Source: Mycetohabitans sp. B8
GTDB taxonomy: Bacteria > Pseudomonadota > Gammaproteobacteria > Burkholderiales > Burkholderiaceae
Reading direction: 5' to 3'
DNA: 64,000 bases
Assembly (NCBI RefSeq): GCF_021991875.1
Contig: NZ_JAHLKR010000005.1
Coordinates: forward strand, 1-64,000
The first letter of the stretch is position 1; every line of letters begins with the position of its first letter. The translations under genes were made by a program, and so were the position numbers. This document shows positions 16,894 through 28,189 of the stretch, in pieces. The notes under the pieces are model-generated. The model saw nothing but the letters and a program-made list of their open reading frames with translations. It was not told where the DNA came from and made no database searches.

Positions 16894-18063
16894 ATGCTAT
16901 TGGCGCTGGCGCAATGGCTGCAAAGCGATGCAAGCTATTTGCGCGTGATCAACTATCTGACGTTTCGCGCGGTGATGGCGACCATCACCGCGCTGTTGAT
17001 CGGCCTGGTCTGTGGCCCCACGGTGATCCGCAAGCTCACCGCGCTGAAGATGGGTCAGGCCGTGCGCAAGGACGGACCGCAGACGCATTTGATCAAGTCT
17101 GGCACGCCGACAATGGGCGGCGTGCTGATCCTGATTGGCATTGCCGTGTCGACGCTGCTGTGGAGCGACCTAACCAATCGCTTCATTTGGATCGTGATGC
17201 TGGTCACGTTCGGCTTCGGCGTGATCGGTTGGGTCGACGATTATCGCAAGGTCGTCTACAAGGACCCGCGTGGCATGTCTTCGCGCGAAAAGTACTTCTG
17301 GCAATCGGTCATCGGGTTATTCGCCGCCGTGTATCTCGCGTTCTCGGTATCCGAGGCGAATAACGCGCGCGTGTTCGATCTGTTTATGGTGTGGGTGCGC
17401 AGCGGATTCTCAATCGGCTTGCCAGCGCGCGCCGATCTGGCCCTACCGTTCCTAAAAGCGATCAGCTATCCGCTCGGCGTCTGGGGGTTCATTGCGTTGA
17501 CCTATTTCGTGATCGTCGGCTCGAGCAACGCGGTGAACCTGACCGACGGGCTGGACGGACTGGTGATCATGCCGGTCGTGCTGGTCGGGGCAGCGCTCGG
17601 CGTGTTCGCGTATGTGATGGGCAGCGCCGTCTATTCAAAGTACTTACTGTTTCCGCATATTCCTGGCGCGGGCGAGTTACTCATCTTTTGCTCGGCGATG
17701 GGCGGTGCGGGACTCGCATTCCTTTGGTACAACACGTACCCCGCGCAGGTATTCATGGGGGATGTCGGTGCGCTCGCGCTCGGTGGCGCGCTGGGCACGA
17801 TCGCGGTGATTGTGCGGCAGGAAATCGTGCTGTTCATCATGGGCGGCGTGTTTGTCGCCGAAACCGTCTCGGTCATGTTGCAGGTCACGTGGTTCCGCTA
17901 CACGAAGCGCCGCTATGGCGAGGGCCGGCGCATCTTCAAGATGGCGCCGTTGCATCACCATTTTGAGTTGTCCGGATGGAAGGAGACGCAGGTGGTGGTC
18001 CGCTTCTGGATCATCACGTTGATGCTGTGCCTGTTTGGTCTGTCCACGCTGAAATTACGGTAA
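16894..18063 (+). CDS. mraY: Phospho-MurNAc-pentapeptide transferase (lipid I synthase)
   Basis: Polytopic inner membrane enzyme moving phospho-MurNAc-pentapeptide to undecaprenyl phosphate. The protein has 389 residues and about ten membrane segments. Diagnostic cytoplasmic motifs are [16 protein letters not shown] (Mg-binding DD), [18 protein letters not shown] and [14 protein letters not shown]. The start has AAAAGGA upstream. The 11- and 22-bp gaps either side are the only small breaks between the two blocks of overlapping genes. Confidence 0.97.
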   Translation: MLLALAQWLQSDASYLRVINYLTFRAVMATITALLIGLVCGPTVIRKLTALKMGQAVRKDGPQTHLIKSGTPTMGGVLILIGIAVSTLLWSDLTNRFIWIVMLVTFGFGVIGWVDDYRKVVYKDPRGMSSREKYFWQSVIGLFAAVYLAFSVSEANNARVFDLFMVWVRSGFSIGLPARADLALPFLKAISYPLGVWGFIALTYFVIVGSSNAVNLTDGLDGLVIMPVVLVGAALGVFAYVMGSAVYSKYLLFPHIPGAGELLIFCSAMGGAGLAFLWYNTYPAQVFMGDVGALALGGALGTIAVIVRQEIVLFIMGGVFVAETVSVMLQVTWFRYTKRRYGEGRRIFKMAPLHHHFELSGWKETQVVVRFWIITLMLCLFGLSTLKLR

Positions 18064-18085
18064 CCGGGAACTGAGGAAAAAAACG

Positions 18086-19603
18086 ATGTTTGGTGGCAAG
18101 TTCGGAGAACGGCAACGCCCAACGACGCTCGTGCTGGGGCTCGGCGAATCGGGGCTGGCGATGGCGCGCTGGTGCGCGCGCCACGGTTGCCGCATGCGCG
18201 TGGCGGATACTCGCGCCGCGCCGCCGAACCTGTCGCAATTGGCAGCGCTGGGCATCGACGCCGAATTCGTCGGCGGTGCGTTCAGTCCCGCGCTGCTCGA
18301 TGGCGGTATCGAGTTGGTGGCCATCAGTCCCGGTTTGTCGCCGCATCGTGCGGACCTGGCTGCGTTGATCGGCGCGGCCCGCGAGCGTGGCATTGACGTG
18401 TGGGGCGAACTCGAATTCTTTGCGCAGGCGTTGCGCGCGCTGGCCAACGATGGCTACCAGCCCAAGGTGCTGGCGATCACCGGCACGAACGGCAAGACGA
18501 CGACCACGGCGCTAACCGGGCTGCTGTGCGAGCGGGCCGGCAAGCGCGTTGCGGTGGCCGGCAACATCAGTCCGGCCATGCTGGACAAGCTGGCCGAGGC
18601 CATCGACGCGGCGAAGCTACCTGACGTCTGGGTACTGGAGCTGTCCAGCTTCCAACTCGAGACATCGCACACGTTCGAACCCGATGCGGCGGTCATCCTT
18701 AACATCACGCAGGACCATCTGGACTGGCATGGTGGACTGGACGCCTACGCTGCCGCAAAGGGGCGAATCTTCGGGCTGCGCACGCTGCGCGTATTGAACC
18801 GCGACGATGCGCGCGTGATGGCATTCGTGCCGGCCGGTGGTGCCAGTGTGCCGTATTGGACCTTTGGACTCAACGTGCCGCAGAACGATGGCGACTACGG
18901 TATCCAACGCGATGGAGGCATCGCATGGCTCGTTCAGGCATACGAGCGCAACGACGCATCCGAACAACGCGCGACGAATCGCCGCCGCAAGAGCGGCGGG
19001 CCCGTGCCCGATATCGCAGTCAAGCGGCTCATGCCTGCCGATGCCTTGCGCATTCGCGGCTTGCATAACGCGGCGAATGCAATGGCTGCGCTTGCTTTGG
19101 CCCAGTCGATCGGTTTGCCGCTCGCCGCGTTGCTGCACGGCTTGCGCGAGTACCGCGGCGAGCCGCATCGCGTCGAGTGGATTGGATCGATCGACGGAGT
19201 CGACTACGTCGATGACAGCAAGGGTACCAACGTCGGGGCGACCGTGGCCGCGCTCGACGGCCTCGCGCAGCGGATCGTATTGATCGCGGGCGGTGACGGC
19301 AAGGGCCAGGATTTTGCTCCGCTCGCGGCGCCGGTGGCGCGCTGGTGCCGGGCTGTGATGCTGATTGGCCGCGACGCGCCTGCGCTGCGCGCGGCACTGG
19401 CTGATACGGGTGTTGAACTGGCTCTGCATCCGAGCCTGCAGGCGGCAACGCGTGCTGCGGCAGCCGTCGCCCAGCCCGGGGATGGGGTGCTGCTGTCTCC
19501 TGCCTGCGCGAGCCTGGACATGTTCTCCGGCTATGCGCAGCGCGCGCAGGTGTTCCGCAGCGAGGTCGAGGACATCGCGGCCGACAAAGGAGGGATGCTA
19601 TGA
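18086..19603 (+). CDS. murD: UDP-MurNAc-L-alanine:D-glutamate ligase
   Basis: Mur ligase adding D-Glu, the second stem residue. The ATP loop [14 protein letters not shown] lies at about 132 and [11 protein letters not shown] further on. At 505 residues it is longer than E. coli MurD (438). The extra length includes a polar insertion at about 275-310 ([20 protein letters not shown]), as seen in other Burkholderia. A Rossmann-like N-terminus ([14 protein letters not shown]) holds the UDP site. Overlaps ftsW by 4 bp. Confidence 0.96.
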   Translation: MFGGKFGERQRPTTLVLGLGESGLAMARWCARHGCRMRVADTRAAPPNLSQLAALGIDAEFVGGAFSPALLDGGIELVAISPGLSPHRADLAALIGAARERGIDVWGELEFFAQALRALANDGYQPKVLAITGTNGKTTTTALTGLLCERAGKRVAVAGNISPAMLDKLAEAIDAAKLPDVWVLELSSFQLETSHTFEPDAAVILNITQDHLDWHGGLDAYAAAKGRIFGLRTLRVLNRDDARVMAFVPAGGASVPYWTFGLNVPQNDGDYGIQRDGGIAWLVQAYERNDASEQRATNRRRKSGGPVPDIAVKRLMPADALRIRGLHNAANAMAALALAQSIGLPLAALLHGLREYRGEPHRVEWIGSIDGVDYVDDSKGTNVGATVAALDGLAQRIVLIAGGDGKGQDFAPLAAPVARWCRAVMLIGRDAPALRAALADTGVELALHPSLQAATRAAAAVAQPGDGVLLSPACASLDMFSGYAQRAQVFRSEVEDIAADKGGML

Positions 19604-20883
19604 GCCGGGTGCAGCGGATCGCAGCAAGGCTCGTTGGGCGCCGCTACGCCGTGCCTAGCGACGGGGTCGGCGCTGCCAGCGCGGCCACCCCGTCAAGCGG
19701 CGTGGGGCTGGCCAGCGCGGTCAGCGGCATTCGCCCGTTGCGCTCGCGCATGCGCGACCATGACCACTCGCTGCTTTGGGTGACGATCGCGCTGTTGTCG
19801 CTCGGACTCGTGATGGTGTATTCGGCGTCGATCGCGTTGCCCGACTCGCCCAAGTACTCGACCTATACACCATACCATTTCCTCGTGCGGCACGTGGCAT
19901 CGGTCGTGACCGGGGCGCTTGGCGCGCTGGTGGCGTTCCGCATTCCGGTCAAGACCTGGGACAAGTACGCGCCGCGGCTCTTCCTTGTCGCGTTGGTGTT
20001 GTTGGTGGTCGTGCTGATACCTTACCTGGGCAAGGGCGTGAACGGCGCGCGCCGGTGGATCCCACTGGGCATCACGAACATACAGCCGTCGGAAATCATG
20101 AAGCTGGCGGTGACAATCTACGCGGCCAACTATACGGTCCGCAAACAGGAGTACATGCACCAGTTCGCGAAGGGCTTCCTGCCGATGGCGATCGCAGTCG
20201 GCGTGGTTGGCGCGCTGCTGCTGCTGGAGCCGGACATGGGCGCGTTCATGGTGATCTCGGCGATCGCGATGGGCGTGTTGTTCCTGGGCGGCGTGAGCGG
20301 GCGGCTGTTTGGCGGCCTGGCGCTGACCGCCATTGGCACGTTCGGCATGTTGGTCTGGGCCTCGCCGTGGCGTCGCGAGCGCATCTTTGCGTACCTGAAT
20401 CCGTGGGACGACCGCTATGCGCAAGGCAAGGCGTACCAGCTCACCCATTCGCTGATCGCATTCGGACGCGGCGAGTGGTTCGGGGTCGGCCTGGGCGGCA
20501 GCGTCGAGAAGCTCAACTATTTGCCTGAAGCGCACACCGACTTCATTCTCGCGGTGATTGGCGAGGAGCTTGGCTTTGTCGGCGTGGTCGTCGTGATCCT
20601 GCTGTTTTATTGGATCGTGCGGCGCGCGTTCGAAATCGGTCGCCAGGCGCTCGCACTGGATCGCACGTTCGCCGGATTGGTCGCGAAAGGCATTGGCCTG
20701 TGGGTCGGCGCGCAGACGTTCATCAACATGGGGGTGAACCTCGGCCTGCTGCCGACCAAGGGGTTAACGCTGCCGCTAGTTAGCTATGGCGGCTCCGGCA
20801 TCCTGCTCAACTGCGTGGCGCTGGCGCTGCTGATGCGCGTCGATTACGAGAACCGGGTGCTGATGCGCGGAGGCAAGATATGA
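19600..20883 (+). CDS. ftsW: Septal peptidoglycan glycosyltransferase FtsW
   Basis: SEDS-family polytopic membrane protein of 427 residues that polymerises lipid II at the septum together with FtsI. Ten membrane segments can be traced, with SEDS signatures [26 protein letters not shown] and the C-terminal [10 protein letters not shown]. The first ~55 residues form a basic and Ala/Ser-rich cytoplasmic tail that is longer than in E. coli. Overlaps both murD and murG by 4 bp. Confidence 0.96.
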   Translation: MSRVQRIAARLVGRRYAVPSDGVGAASAATPSSGVGLASAVSGIRPLRSRMRDHDHSLLWVTIALLSLGLVMVYSASIALPDSPKYSTYTPYHFLVRHVASVVTGALGALVAFRIPVKTWDKYAPRLFLVALVLLVVVLIPYLGKGVNGARRWIPLGITNIQPSEIMKLAVTIYAANYTVRKQEYMHQFAKGFLPMAIAVGVVGALLLLEPDMGAFMVISAIAMGVLFLGGVSGRLFGGLALTAIGTFGMLVWASPWRRERIFAYLNPWDDRYAQGKAYQLTHSLIAFGRGEWFGVGLGGSVEKLNYLPEAHTDFILAVIGEELGFVGVVVVILLFYWIVRRAFEIGRQALALDRTFAGLVAKGIGLWVGAQTFINMGVNLGLLPTKGLTLPLVSYGGSGILLNCVALALLMRVDYENRVLMRGGKI

Positions 20884-22010
20884 GCGCACGCACGTTGCTC
20901 GTGATGGCGGGCGGCACCGGCGGCCATGTATTTCCCGGACTGGCGGTCGCGCAGCGGATGCAGGCGCAGGGCTGGCGGGTCGTATGGCTTGGCAATCCGA
21001 GCGCAATGGAGGCGACACTGGTGCCCAAGTACGGCATTGCGGTCGAGTTCGTGCGCTTTGGCGGCGTACGCGGCAAGGGCATGGCCACGAAGCTGTGCTT
21101 GCCGCTGAACCTGCTGCGCGCGTGCTTGCAAAGTCGCGCAGTGCTTGGCCGCGTGCGGCCCGATGTCGTGCTTGGCATGGGAGGCTACATCACGTTTCCG
21201 GCCGGCGTGATGGCCGTGCTCACGCGCATTCCACTGGTGCTGCACGAGCAAAATTCGATTGCGGGTCTGGCCAACAAACTATTGGCCCGGCTCGCGCGCC
21301 GCGTGCTGGTCGCCTTTCCTAACACGCTGCCCGGCGCGCAATGGACCGGTAACCCGATCCGTGCGGAACTGGCTGCGGTGGCCCCGCCCGAGGCGCGGTA
21401 CGCGGCGCGCACCGGCCCGTTGCGCGTGCTGGTGATCGGCGGCAGCCTCGGCGCCGCGGCGCTCAACAAAACGGTGCCGTGCGCGTTGGCGTTGCTCGAT
21501 CCGGCGCGGCGCCCACACATCGTGCACCAGGCCGGCGCCAAGCATATCGAAGCGTTGCGTGCGCATTACGCGGACGCGGGGCTGGCGCTGGGCGGCGGCA
21601 TCGAGCTGGTTCCGTTCATCGACGACATGGCGCACGCCTATGCTGAGGCCGACCTCGTGATTTGTCGCTCCGGCGCGATGACGGTATCGGAAATCGCCGC
21701 TGTGGGCGTGGCGGCGTTGTTCGTGCCGTTCCCGTTTGCCGTCGACGACCATCAGACGACCAACGCGGCATTTCTCGTCGCGCATCACGCGGCGAGCATC
21801 ATGCAACAAAATGAGTTGTCCGCGGAGAAACTCGCGGACTGGATTGGCGGTCAGACGCGCGCATCGCTCGCACGAGTCGCGGCCCGCGCGCGCGAACTGG
21901 CCAAGCCCGATGCCGCCGAGCGCGTCGCACAGGTGTGCGCGTCGCTCGTCACGCGCGATGTGGCATCCGCATCGCACGATGCGCGGCACGGTGCGCAAGG
22001 AAAGCAATGA
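20880..22010 (+). CDS. murG: Lipid II synthase MurG
   Basis: GT-B glycosyltransferase that adds GlcNAc from UDP-GlcNAc to lipid I on the inner face of the membrane. The donor and membrane motifs are clear: [16 protein letters not shown] near the N-terminus, [29 protein letters not shown] and [15 protein letters not shown]. Length 376. The last ~25 residues are variable. The stop overlaps the murC start. Confidence 0.96.
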   Translation: MSARTLLVMAGGTGGHVFPGLAVAQRMQAQGWRVVWLGNPSAMEATLVPKYGIAVEFVRFGGVRGKGMATKLCLPLNLLRACLQSRAVLGRVRPDVVLGMGGYITFPAGVMAVLTRIPLVLHEQNSIAGLANKLLARLARRVLVAFPNTLPGAQWTGNPIRAELAAVAPPEARYAARTGPLRVLVIGGSLGAAALNKTVPCALALLDPARRPHIVHQAGAKHIEALRAHYADAGLALGGGIELVPFIDDMAHAYAEADLVICRSGAMTVSEIAAVGVAALFVPFPFAVDDHQTTNAAFLVAHHAASIMQQNELSAEKLADWIGGQTRASLARVAARARELAKPDAAERVAQVCASLVTRDVASASHDARHGAQGKQ

Positions 22011-23398
22011 AACACATCGTCAAGCATATTCATTTTATCGGGATCGGCGGTGCCGGAATGAGCGGTATCGCTGAAGTGCTCGTCAACCTGGGCTACCAAG
22101 TCAGCGGTTCGGATCTGAACCGCTCAGCTGTCACCGACCGGTTGAGCGGGCTCGGCGCCCACATCACGTTCGGTCATGATGCGCGGCATATCGACGGCGC
22201 GGACGCGGTCGTCATCTCCACGGCGGTGCGCACCGACAACCCCGAGGTGCTCGAAGCACGCCGCAGGCATATTCCGATCGTGCCGCGCGCCGTCATGCTC
22301 GCGGAGTTGATGCGACTCAAGCAAGGCATCGCGATTGCCGGCACGCATGGCAAGACCACGACGACCAGTCTCGTGGCCAGCGTGCTGGCGGCCGGCGGAC
22401 TGGATCCGACCTTCGTGATCGGCGGGCGGCTGATCAGCGCGGGCGCGAATGCACGGCTGGGCACGGGCGATTTCATCGTGGCCGAGGCCGACGAGTCGGA
22501 TGCATCGTTCCTCAACCTGTTCCCGGTGATCGAAGTCATCACGAACATCGATGCCGACCACCTGGATACGTATGGCCATGACTTCGCCCGGCTCAAGCAG
22601 GCGTTCATCGAATTCACGCACCGGCTGCCATTCTATGGCATCGCGGTGCTGTGCGCGGACGACCCGAACGTGCGCGAGATTTTGCCGTTCGTGTCCAAGC
22701 CGATCATCCGCTATGGGTTCGCGCAGGAAGCCGATGTGCGCGCGACCGATGTATGCGCTAGGGACGGACGGATGCATTTCACCGTCCATCGCGCCGACGC
22801 GGCGCCGCTGGACATCGTGCTGAACCTGCCCGGCACGCACAACGTGCAGAACGCGCTCGCGGCCATCGCGATCGCCACTGAACTGGAGGTGGCCGATGCC
22901 GATATCCAGTCGGCGCTCGCCGAATTCAACGGCGTGAGCCGGCGCTTCCAGCGTTATGGCGAAGTGCCGCTCACGCGCGGCGGCGCATACTTGCTGATCG
23001 ACGACTATGGCCACCATCCGGTCGAGATGGCCGCGACGATCGCCGCGGCGCGCGGCGCATTTCCGAATCGGCGGCTGGTCCTCGTGTTCCAGCCGCACCG
23101 CTACACGCGCACACGCGATTGTTTCGAGGACTTTGTTAAGGTGCTCTCGACGGTGGACGCGCTGGTGCTGACCGAGGTCTATGCGGCCGGCGAGGCGCCG
23201 ATCGTGGCTGCGGACGGCCGCGCGCTGGCGCGGGCCATCCGCGTGGCCGGCCGGGTCGAACCGGTGTTTGTCGACACCCTCGACGAGATTCCGGACGCGC
23301 TGGCGGCGGTGGTCGCCGACGGCGACGTCGTGATGACGATGGGAGCGGGCTCGATCGGCGGCGTGCCGGCGCGGCTCACACAGGAGCAAAGGACGTGA
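22007..23398 (+). CDS. murC: UDP-N-acetylmuramate:L-alanine ligase
   Basis: First Mur ligase, adding L-Ala to UDP-MurNAc. Start at ATG 22007 gives the standard [25 protein letters not shown] and 463 residues, with AAGGAA just upstream; the frame is open further back but only inside murG. The ATP loop [11 protein letters not shown] (His replacing Asn is normal in MurC) and ADESDASFL are present. Ends with an ATGA-like overlap (GTGA) into ddlB. Confidence 0.96.
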   Translation: MKHIVKHIHFIGIGGAGMSGIAEVLVNLGYQVSGSDLNRSAVTDRLSGLGAHITFGHDARHIDGADAVVISTAVRTDNPEVLEARRRHIPIVPRAVMLAELMRLKQGIAIAGTHGKTTTTSLVASVLAAGGLDPTFVIGGRLISAGANARLGTGDFIVAEADESDASFLNLFPVIEVITNIDADHLDTYGHDFARLKQAFIEFTHRLPFYGIAVLCADDPNVREILPFVSKPIIRYGFAQEADVRATDVCARDGRMHFTVHRADAAPLDIVLNLPGTHNVQNALAAIAIATELEVADADIQSALAEFNGVSRRFQRYGEVPLTRGGAYLLIDDYGHHPVEMAATIAAARGAFPNRRLVLVFQPHRYTRTRDCFEDFVKVLSTVDALVLTEVYAAGEAPIVAADGRALARAIRVAGRVEPVFVDTLDEIPDALAAVVADGDVVMTMGAGSIGGVPARLTQEQRT

Positions 23399-24342
23399 AG
23401 ATGCGCGCGATCGATCCAAAGGCGTTCGGCAAGGTGGCGGTGCTCTATGGTGGTGAGTCGTCCGAGCGCGACGTGTCGCTCGTGTCTGGCCCGCTGGTCT
23501 GCCAGGGGCTGCGCGACGCCGGCGTGGACGCGCACTTGTTCGATCCGGAGGAGCGGCCCTTGTCGGCGCTCAAGGATGAAGGGTTTGTGCGCGCGTTCAT
23601 TGCGTTGCATGGTGGATATGGCGAAAACGGCCAGATCCAGGGCGCGCTTGATTTCTACGGAATCCGTTACACCGGCCCGGGCGTGCTCGGCTCGGCGCTG
23701 GGCATGGACAAGTTCCGCACGAAATTGATCTGGCAGCAACTCGGGATTCCGACGCCGCCGTTCGACACGGTACTGCGCGGCGAGGACTACGACACGCGGG
23801 CGCAGCAGATTGTCGCAAAACTCGGGTTGCCGTTGTTCGTCAAGCCGGCGACCGAAGGGTCGAGCGTCGCGGTGATCAAGGTCAAGGCGGCCGACAACCT
23901 GCCGCATGCACTGGCGCAGGCGGTGCGGCATGATCCGCTCGTGCTGGTGGAGAAGAGCATCGACGGTGGGGGAGAATACACCGCGTGCATCGCCGGCTCG
24001 CTGCAGTTGCCGCTGATCCGGATCGTGCCAACTGGCGAGTTCTACGATTACCATGCGAAATACGTCGCTGACGATACCCAGTACCGGATTCCGTGTGGAC
24101 TGAGCGAGGCCGACGAGCAGCGGCTGACGGCGCTCGCGCGTCGCGCGTTCGAGACTCTCGCGTGCACCGACTGGGGACGTGCCGACTTCATGCTCGACAG
24201 CGATGGCAACCCGTATTTCCTGGAGGTTAACACCTCGCCCGGCATGACCGATCACTCATTGCCGCCGAAGGCGGCGCGTGCGATCGGCATCTCGTATAGC
24301 GAACTAGTCGTGAACGTGCTTGCGCTCACGCTGAAGGATTGA
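23395..24342 (+). CDS. ddlB: D-alanine--D-alanine ligase
   Basis: ATP-grasp ligase making D-Ala-D-Ala for MurF. Motifs: [16 protein letters not shown] at the N-terminus, [22 protein letters not shown] and the Mg-binding end [15 protein letters not shown]. The GTG at 23395 overlaps the murC stop by 4 bp and gives 315 residues. ATG 23401, two codons later, is an equally possible start. Confidence 0.95.
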   Translation: MKMRAIDPKAFGKVAVLYGGESSERDVSLVSGPLVCQGLRDAGVDAHLFDPEERPLSALKDEGFVRAFIALHGGYGENGQIQGALDFYGIRYTGPGVLGSALGMDKFRTKLIWQQLGIPTPPFDTVLRGEDYDTRAQQIVAKLGLPLFVKPATEGSSVAVIKVKAADNLPHALAQAVRHDPLVLVEKSIDGGGEYTACIAGSLQLPLIRIVPTGEFYDYHAKYVADDTQYRIPCGLSEADEQRLTALARRAFETLACTDWGRADFMLDSDGNPYFLEVNTSPGMTDHSLPPKAARAIGISYSELVVNVLALTLKD

Positions 24343-24357
24343 CGCTCGGCTACCGAC

Positions 24358-25119
24358 ATGTGGAACAATCCGCGCCAGCTCAACATGATCACCAGCGCGC
24401 TGCACGCCGCGCTACTGGCGATCGTGCTCGCCGGTGCCGGCCTGTGGCTGCTGCAGCGGCCGGCCTTCGCGCTGCGCACGCTGCTGATCGAGGGCGATAC
24501 CGAGCACATCAACCAGCCGGCGGTGCGCGCGAACGTACTGGACAAGCTATACGGCAATTTCTTTACGGTAGATCTGGACGGCACGCGTGCCGCGTTTGAG
24601 CAGATCCCGTGGGTGCGACACGCGAGCGTGCGCCGCGTGTGGCCGAATGCGCTGGCGGTCACGCTCGAGGAGTACAAGCCCCTGGGTACGTGGGGCAGTG
24701 ATCAGTTCGTTAGCGTCGATGGCGAGGTCTTTACGGCCAACCAGGCCGAGGCCGATGCTGAGTTGCCGGTGTTCGCCGGCCCAATGGGTTCGGAGCGCGA
24801 CGTCGTGGCCCGATACCACGATTTCCAGAAATGGTTCGAGCCGTTGGGTATGAAGCCGGAGGAGGTCACGTTGACGCCGCGCTATGCCTGGACCGTCAAG
24901 CTGACCAATGGCATGCGGGTGGAGATGGGGCGCGAACGCAACAAGGATACGCTGGCCAGCCGTGCGCGGCGGCTCGTGGTTGCTTGGCCGATGGTCACGC
25001 AGCGCTGGGGCAACGACATCGAATATGTGGATTTGCGGTACCCGAACGGGTTCGCGATCCGTGCTGCAGGAATGCGCTTCATTCCCGACGAGCCGAAGGC
25101 AAAGAAGCTGCGTCCATGA
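24358..25119 (+). CDS. ftsQ: Cell division protein FtsQ
   Basis: Bitopic divisome scaffold of 253 residues: a short cytoplasmic start, one membrane helix (about 12-36), the POTRA domain (FALRTLLIEGDTEHINQPAVR onward) and the beta domain. It binds FtsL and FtsB in the periplasm. The gene sits 15 bp after ddlB and 36 bp before ftsA, the conserved order. Confidence 0.94.
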   Translation: MWNNPRQLNMITSALHAALLAIVLAGAGLWLLQRPAFALRTLLIEGDTEHINQPAVRANVLDKLYGNFFTVDLDGTRAAFEQIPWVRHASVRRVWPNALAVTLEEYKPLGTWGSDQFVSVDGEVFTANQAEADAELPVFAGPMGSERDVVARYHDFQKWFEPLGMKPEEVTLTPRYAWTVKLTNGMRVEMGRERNKDTLASRARRLVVAWPMVTQRWGNDIEYVDLRYPNGFAIRAAGMRFIPDEPKAKKLRP

Positions 25120-25155
25120 CGCAATGAACGGATAACACTCGCAATTGAGCACGCT

Positions 25156-26388
25156 ATGAGCAAAGACTACAAGGACCTGCTGGTTGCCCTTGACATCGGA
25201 ACGTCGAAGGTGGTGGCCGTTGTCGCCGAGTTGAAGGGCGAGGGCCACTATGAAGTGATTGGGCTCGGGCAAAGCGACTCGAAGGGTCTGAAGAAGGGGG
25301 TGGTCGTTAATATCGAGGCGACGGTTCAGTCGATCCAGCGCGCGCTCGAGGAAGCCGAACTGATGGCCGACTGCAAGATTACCAACGTGTTTACCGGCAT
25401 CGCCGGTAGCCACATCCGTAGCTTCAATTCGAGCGGTATGGTGGCGATCAAGGACAAGGAGGTCACGCAGGCGGACGTCGCGCGCGTGATTGAGACCGCG
25501 AAGGCGATCAATATTCCGACCGACCAGCAGGTGCTGCACATCCTGACGCAGGAATTCATCATCGACGGCCAGGAAGACGTGCGCGAGCCGATTGGCATGA
25601 GTGGCATCCGGCTGGAGGTGAAGGTGCACATCGTGACGGGCGCCGTCTCGGCCGCGCAGAACATCGTCAAATGCGTGCGCCGCTGCGGGCTGGAGGTCAA
25701 CGATTTGATCCTGCAGCCGCTCGCGTCGAGCCTGGCCGTGCTGACCGAGGACGAGAAGGAGCTCGGTGTTGTGCTGGTCGATATCGGCGGCGGGACCACC
25801 GACATCGCGATCTTCAGTGAGGGCGCAATCCGCCATACCGCCGTGATTCCGATCGCGGGCGATCAGATCACCAGCGACATCGCGATGGCGCTGCGCACGC
25901 CGACGCCGGACGCGGAAGATATCAAGGTGACCTACGGGATCGCCAAGCAGGCGCTGGCCGATCCAGACGAGATGATCGAGGTGCCGGGGCTGGGCGAGCG
26001 CGGCCCGCGGGTGCTGTCTCGTCAGGCGCTGGCGGCGGTGATTGAGCCGCGCGTGGAGGAGCTGTTTTCGCTGGTCCAGCAAGTCGTGCGCGAGTCCGGC
26101 TACGAAGAGCTACTGAGCTCCGGCGTGGTGTTGACCGGTGGCGCGGCGATGATGGCCGGCATGGTTGAACTGGGCGAGGACATCTTCCTCAAACCGGTGC
26201 GTATCGGCGTGCCGGAATATGCCGGCGGACTGGCGGACGTGGTGCGCAACCCGCGGTATTCGACCGCGATGGGGCTGCTGGTGGAGGGACGTTCACAGCG
26301 CATGCGCGGGCGCAAGGTCGCCACGCAGTCCGGTTCCGCCACGCAGGTGTGGTCCCGGATGAAGGACTGGTTCTTAGGCAATTTTTGA
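25156..26388 (+). CDS. ftsA: Cell division protein FtsA
   Basis: Actin-like ATPase that tethers FtsZ to the membrane and recruits later divisome proteins. 410 residues with phosphate-1 DIGTSKVVAVV, SHIRSFNSSG of the SHS2/1C domain, phosphate-2 VDIGGGTTDIAIF and VVLTGGAAMMAG. The amphipathic membrane-targeting tail RMKDWFLGNF closes the protein. Separated from ftsZ by 111 bp, leaving room for extra ftsZ expression control, though I see no clear promoter there. Confidence 0.96.
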   Translation: MSKDYKDLLVALDIGTSKVVAVVAELKGEGHYEVIGLGQSDSKGLKKGVVVNIEATVQSIQRALEEAELMADCKITNVFTGIAGSHIRSFNSSGMVAIKDKEVTQADVARVIETAKAINIPTDQQVLHILTQEFIIDGQEDVREPIGMSGIRLEVKVHIVTGAVSAAQNIVKCVRRCGLEVNDLILQPLASSLAVLTEDEKELGVVLVDIGGGTTDIAIFSEGAIRHTAVIPIAGDQITSDIAMALRTPTPDAEDIKVTYGIAKQALADPDEMIEVPGLGERGPRVLSRQALAAVIEPRVEELFSLVQQVVRESGYEELLSSGVVLTGGAAMMAGMVELGEDIFLKPVRIGVPEYAGGLADVVRNPRYSTAMGLLVEGRSQRMRGRKVATQSGSATQVWSRMKDWFLGNF

Positions 26389-26499
26389 AGTTGTTTCGCA
26401 ACGCGCTGGCGGCGGCGGCCAGTGCACGGTGACGGAATTGCCCGATTCCGCCACCGCGTAACGCCGAGCGAAGTCGCTTAATACTTGACGGAGGCACTA

Positions 26500-27690
26500 A
26501 TGGAATTCGAAATGCTGGAAACCGAAACCAACGGCACGATCATCAAGGTCGTCGGGGTCGGTGGCGCTGGCGGCAATGCCGTCCAGCACATGATCAACCG
26601 CGGCGTGCAAGGCGTCGATTTCATCGTGATGAATACCGATGCTCAAGCGCTGAACCGGTCCAAGGCACCGTCCGTGATCCAACTGGGTAAGTCAGGCCTT
26701 GGCGCCGGGGCGAAACCCGACATGGGGCACGCTGCCGCGGAGGAGGCGCGCGAGCGGATTGCCGATGCGCTGCGCGGTGCGCACATGGTGTTCATCACGG
26801 CGGGCATGGGCGGCGGCACCGGTACCGGTGCCGCGCCTGTGGTCGCGCAAATTGCCAAGGAGATGGGCATCTTAACGGTAGGTGTTGTCAGCAAGCCGTT
26901 TGAGTTCGAGGGCGGCAAGCGCATGCGGATTGCCGAATCGGGCTCGCAGGAGCTCGAATCGCATGTGGACTCGCTGATCGTCGTGCTCAATGACAAGCTG
27001 TTCGACGTGATGGGCGACGACGCTGAGATGGATAAGTGCTTTCAGTGCGCGGACGACGTGTTGCATAACGCGGTGGCCGGCATTGCCGAGATCATCAATG
27101 TCGACGGCCTCGTGAACGTGGACTTCGAGGACGTCAAGACCGTGATGGGCGAGCAGGGCAAGGCGATGATGGGCACCGCGACGGTGGCCGGCGTCGACCG
27201 CGCGCGGCTGGCGGCCGAACAAGCCGTGGCCAGCCCGTTGCTCGAGGGCGTGGACCTGTCCGGCGCGCGAGGTGTGCTGGTCAACATCACGTCGAGCCGC
27301 TCGCTGCGCCTGTCGGAAACCCGCGAGGTGATGAACACGATCAAGAGCTACGCGGCCGAGGATGCGACGGTGATTTTCGGCGCGGTGTACGACGACGCGA
27401 TGGGCGATGCGCTGCGGGTAACCGTGGTGGCGACGGGTCTTGGCCGCGCCGCCAAGAAGCAGCAGGCGGCGCCGATGACGCTGCTGCGCACTGGCACGGA
27501 TAATCATCCGATCGCCGCGCAGCCGCTTAGCTATGCCACCACGCCGAGCGCGACCGACTACGGCGCGCTGGATACGCCGGCGGTGTGGCGCAGTTCGCGG
27601 GAAACCGCCGCATCGCACGTGCAGGCATTGCAAGAAAAAGGCGTGGACACGTACGACATCCCGGCGTTCCTGCGCAAGCAAGCCGACTGA
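26500..27690 (+). CDS. ftsZ: Cell division protein FtsZ
   Basis: Tubulin-like GTPase forming the Z ring. The tubulin signature GGGTGTG lies at residues 104-110. The synergy region (SRSLRLSE, then VTVVATG) is present, and the C-terminal DTYDIPAFLRKQAD is the conserved peptide that binds FtsA and ZapD, both encoded in this window. ATG 26500 has GGAGG 6 nt upstream and gives 396 residues; the upstream TTG at 26485 is not supported. Confidence 0.97.
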   Translation: MEFEMLETETNGTIIKVVGVGGAGGNAVQHMINRGVQGVDFIVMNTDAQALNRSKAPSVIQLGKSGLGAGAKPDMGHAAAEEARERIADALRGAHMVFITAGMGGGTGTGAAPVVAQIAKEMGILTVGVVSKPFEFEGGKRMRIAESGSQELESHVDSLIVVLNDKLFDVMGDDAEMDKCFQCADDVLHNAVAGIAEIINVDGLVNVDFEDVKTVMGEQGKAMMGTATVAGVDRARLAAEQAVASPLLEGVDLSGARGVLVNITSSRSLRLSETREVMNTIKSYAAEDATVIFGAVYDDAMGDALRVTVVATGLGRAAKKQQAAPMTLLRTGTDNHPIAAQPLSYATTPSATDYGALDTPAVWRSSRETAASHVQALQEKGVDTYDIPAFLRKQAD

Positions 27691-28189
27691 TCAGTGCGCC
27701 CGACGCAGGCGTTACAGTGACGCGGACCGCGCTGGCTGGACGCGCATGGTCGGCATCCCGCCGGATGGCTGGCCCCGCTTGCTGCCCGCTGAAGAAACAG
27801 CGGATACGGCGTTGCGCTCTGGTGGCATGATGGACGCTGGTCGCAACCGTCGGCGCTTGGCCGACGAAGATGTGCAAGCGCAGCAGTGATAGCACGCCCC
27901 GGGCAGGGCGTGTGGTTCACCGACGGCGCAGATCCGGCGTGTTAGTCGCCGCTGTTGCGTACTGGCAACGCGCGCGAGCGTTTTTCGAACGGCTATTACA
28001 CGGCCCGGTGCCTGGAAACCGCCTCCTTCCAGGTAACGGGCCGCTTTGTCATTCGCTCAATACGTAAAACCGTAACAACGGGAAACAGTTTCATACAGGT
28101 TGATAAAAGCGGGAAATTCGCAAGTCGAGTATACTAATGACTATGAGTTTAAAGCTCGCAATTAAAATAGCCTATCAAGAGTCAAGACG
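27691..28189. other. Gene-free 499-bp gap between ftsZ and lpxC
   Basis: No convincing gene. An imperfect hairpin GGCCCG(28002)...CGGGCC(28042) with an inner CCTGG/CCAGG stem may end dcw transcription. It is followed only by CTTTG, so it is weak. Nearer lpxC the DNA becomes AT-rich and holds TATACT (28130-28135), a candidate -10 without a good -35. Confidence 0.5.

Noticed and set aside
24547-26082. 511-codon minus-strand open frame
   Set aside because: Shadow of ftsQ and ftsA, a common effect of high GC; both sense genes are certain.
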